From NCBI GenBank assembly GCA_029556045.1, contig JAKQGS010000392.1, positions 1-5,732 on the forward strand: a stretch of 5,732 nucleotides of DNA, given 5' to 3'. Under the pieces are notes generated by a model that did no database searches, was not told the origin of the DNA, and was given only the letters and a program-made list of their open reading frames with translations. This document shows, in pieces, positions 5,551 to 5,732 of the stretch. Source of the stretch: Pseudomonadota bacterium (lineage in GTDB: Bacteria; Bdellovibrionota; Oligoflexia; Oligoflexales; Oligoflexaceae). Each line of letters begins with the position of its first letter. Within the stretch, counting starts at the first letter, position 1. A program made the position numbers and the translations under genes.

Positions 5551-5586
5551 ATAATAATACCTTCGGGGGAGCCTTTTCAAACTTTA
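5551..5586 (-). promoter_or_regulatory. FliA (sigma-28)-like promoter, overlapped by a sigma-70-like pair
   Basis: On the minus strand TAAAGTTT (5586-5579) is identical to the enterobacterial sigma-28 -35 element; after exactly 11 bases comes CCCGAAGG (5567-5560) with the CCGA core of the -10. The start would fall near 5552, about 28 bases before the ATG at 5524. A sigma-70-like TTGAAA (5580-5575) with TATTAT at 15 or 18 bases overlaps it, so either or both could be used. Confidence 0.55.
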
Positions 5587-5637
5587 GCGACATCAAAAAT
5601 AGACAAAAGGAACCAAATAAAACAGCAGGATAGGGGG

Positions 5638-5732
5638 GTGGAAGACCTTCTTTTTGGAGGTATCCAACCCGACATTGGTGAAATTATGCAATTGTTGCAC
5701 CACGGTAAGAATCGATTCTTCCCTTATAGACA
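5638..5732 (+). CDS. Possible start of a gene running off the right edge
   Basis: A GTG at 5638 opens a frame of 31 codons to the edge without a stop, giving MEDLLFGGIQ followed by PDIGEIMQLLHH and GKNRFFPYR. AGGA lies 7 bases before the GTG. The composition, with a helix-like segment and charged residues, looks protein-like, and the frame on the opposite strand is open in register as expected of a coding shadow. It would be divergent from the 5354-5524 gene with 113 bases between the two starts. No family can be named from 31 residues, and the frame is also open upstream of the GTG, so the start is uncertain. Confidence 0.42.
   Translation, partial: MEDLLFGGIQPDIGEIMQLLHHGKNRFFPYR

Noticed and set aside
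4825..5580. 251-codon minus-strand frame overlapping two genes
   Set aside because: It crosses both the 216-residue lipoprotein and the zinc-finger-like gene in another frame, is Pro/Arg/Ser-rich without domain features, and its start lies in the promoter of 5354-5524.
5525..5596. Extended start for the zinc-finger-like gene at 5596
   Set aside because: No ribosome site there, and the extra 24 codons overlap the FliA-like promoter; the ATG at 5524 has GAGGAG at 9 bases.
5707..5720. Perfect 14-base palindrome AAGAATCGATTCTT
   Set aside because: A palindrome of this length is expected by chance at an appreciable rate in a window this size, and it falls inside the possible right-edge gene.
5597..5730. 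Minus-strand frame open from the right edge to a stop near 5597
   Set aside because: It is in exact antisense register with the plus-strand GTG frame and its end is a hydrophobic/Phe-rich, non-protein-like tail; treated as a shadow.

Overview
The window looks like a chromosomal piece of a Gram-negative, didermic bacterium. Base composition is balanced, Shine-Dalgarno sites are strong (GGAGG or AAGGAG type), and nearly every product is exported: four predicted lipoproteins and one periplasmic protein with a cleavable signal. A DUF3015-type protein, cytochrome-like lipoproteins and possible FliA (sigma-28)-type promoters would fit a Bdellovibrio-like or related predatory/Oligoflexia-type bacterium. 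That assignment is an inference; no marker gene in the window settles it.

Almost everything is read on the minus strand. From right to left: a possible gene start on the plus strand at the right edge (GTG at 5638); a 56-residue basic protein with a C2H2-like zinc-finger pattern (5354-5524) behind a good FliA-like promoter; a 216-residue lipoprotein with a small beta-type C-terminal domain (4610-5260); a two-heme cytochrome c (3356-4441) followed 20 bases later by a DUF3015 protein (2727-3335), forming one operon closed by a strong hairpin terminator (2662-2695); a 364-base intergenic region with a second FliA-like promoter and possible operator repeats; then two tandem paralogous lipoproteins, one complete with a single CXXCH heme motif (734-2362) and one cut by the left edge (1-660).

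The common theme is a cell-envelope set: lipid-anchored heme proteins plus small exported proteins of unknown role. The two paralogs share the same signal/lipobox layout, a lysine cluster after the lipid-attachment Cys and similar leader hairpins, so the duplication seems to have included the 5' leader. There is no sign of mobile elements, CRISPR, tRNA or rRNA. The most notable observations are the tandem paralog pair with related leaders, the recurring FliA-like promoter architecture with the same 11-base spacer, and the zinc-finger-like miniprotein whose third ligand is Cys and whose fourth is missing or Asp.
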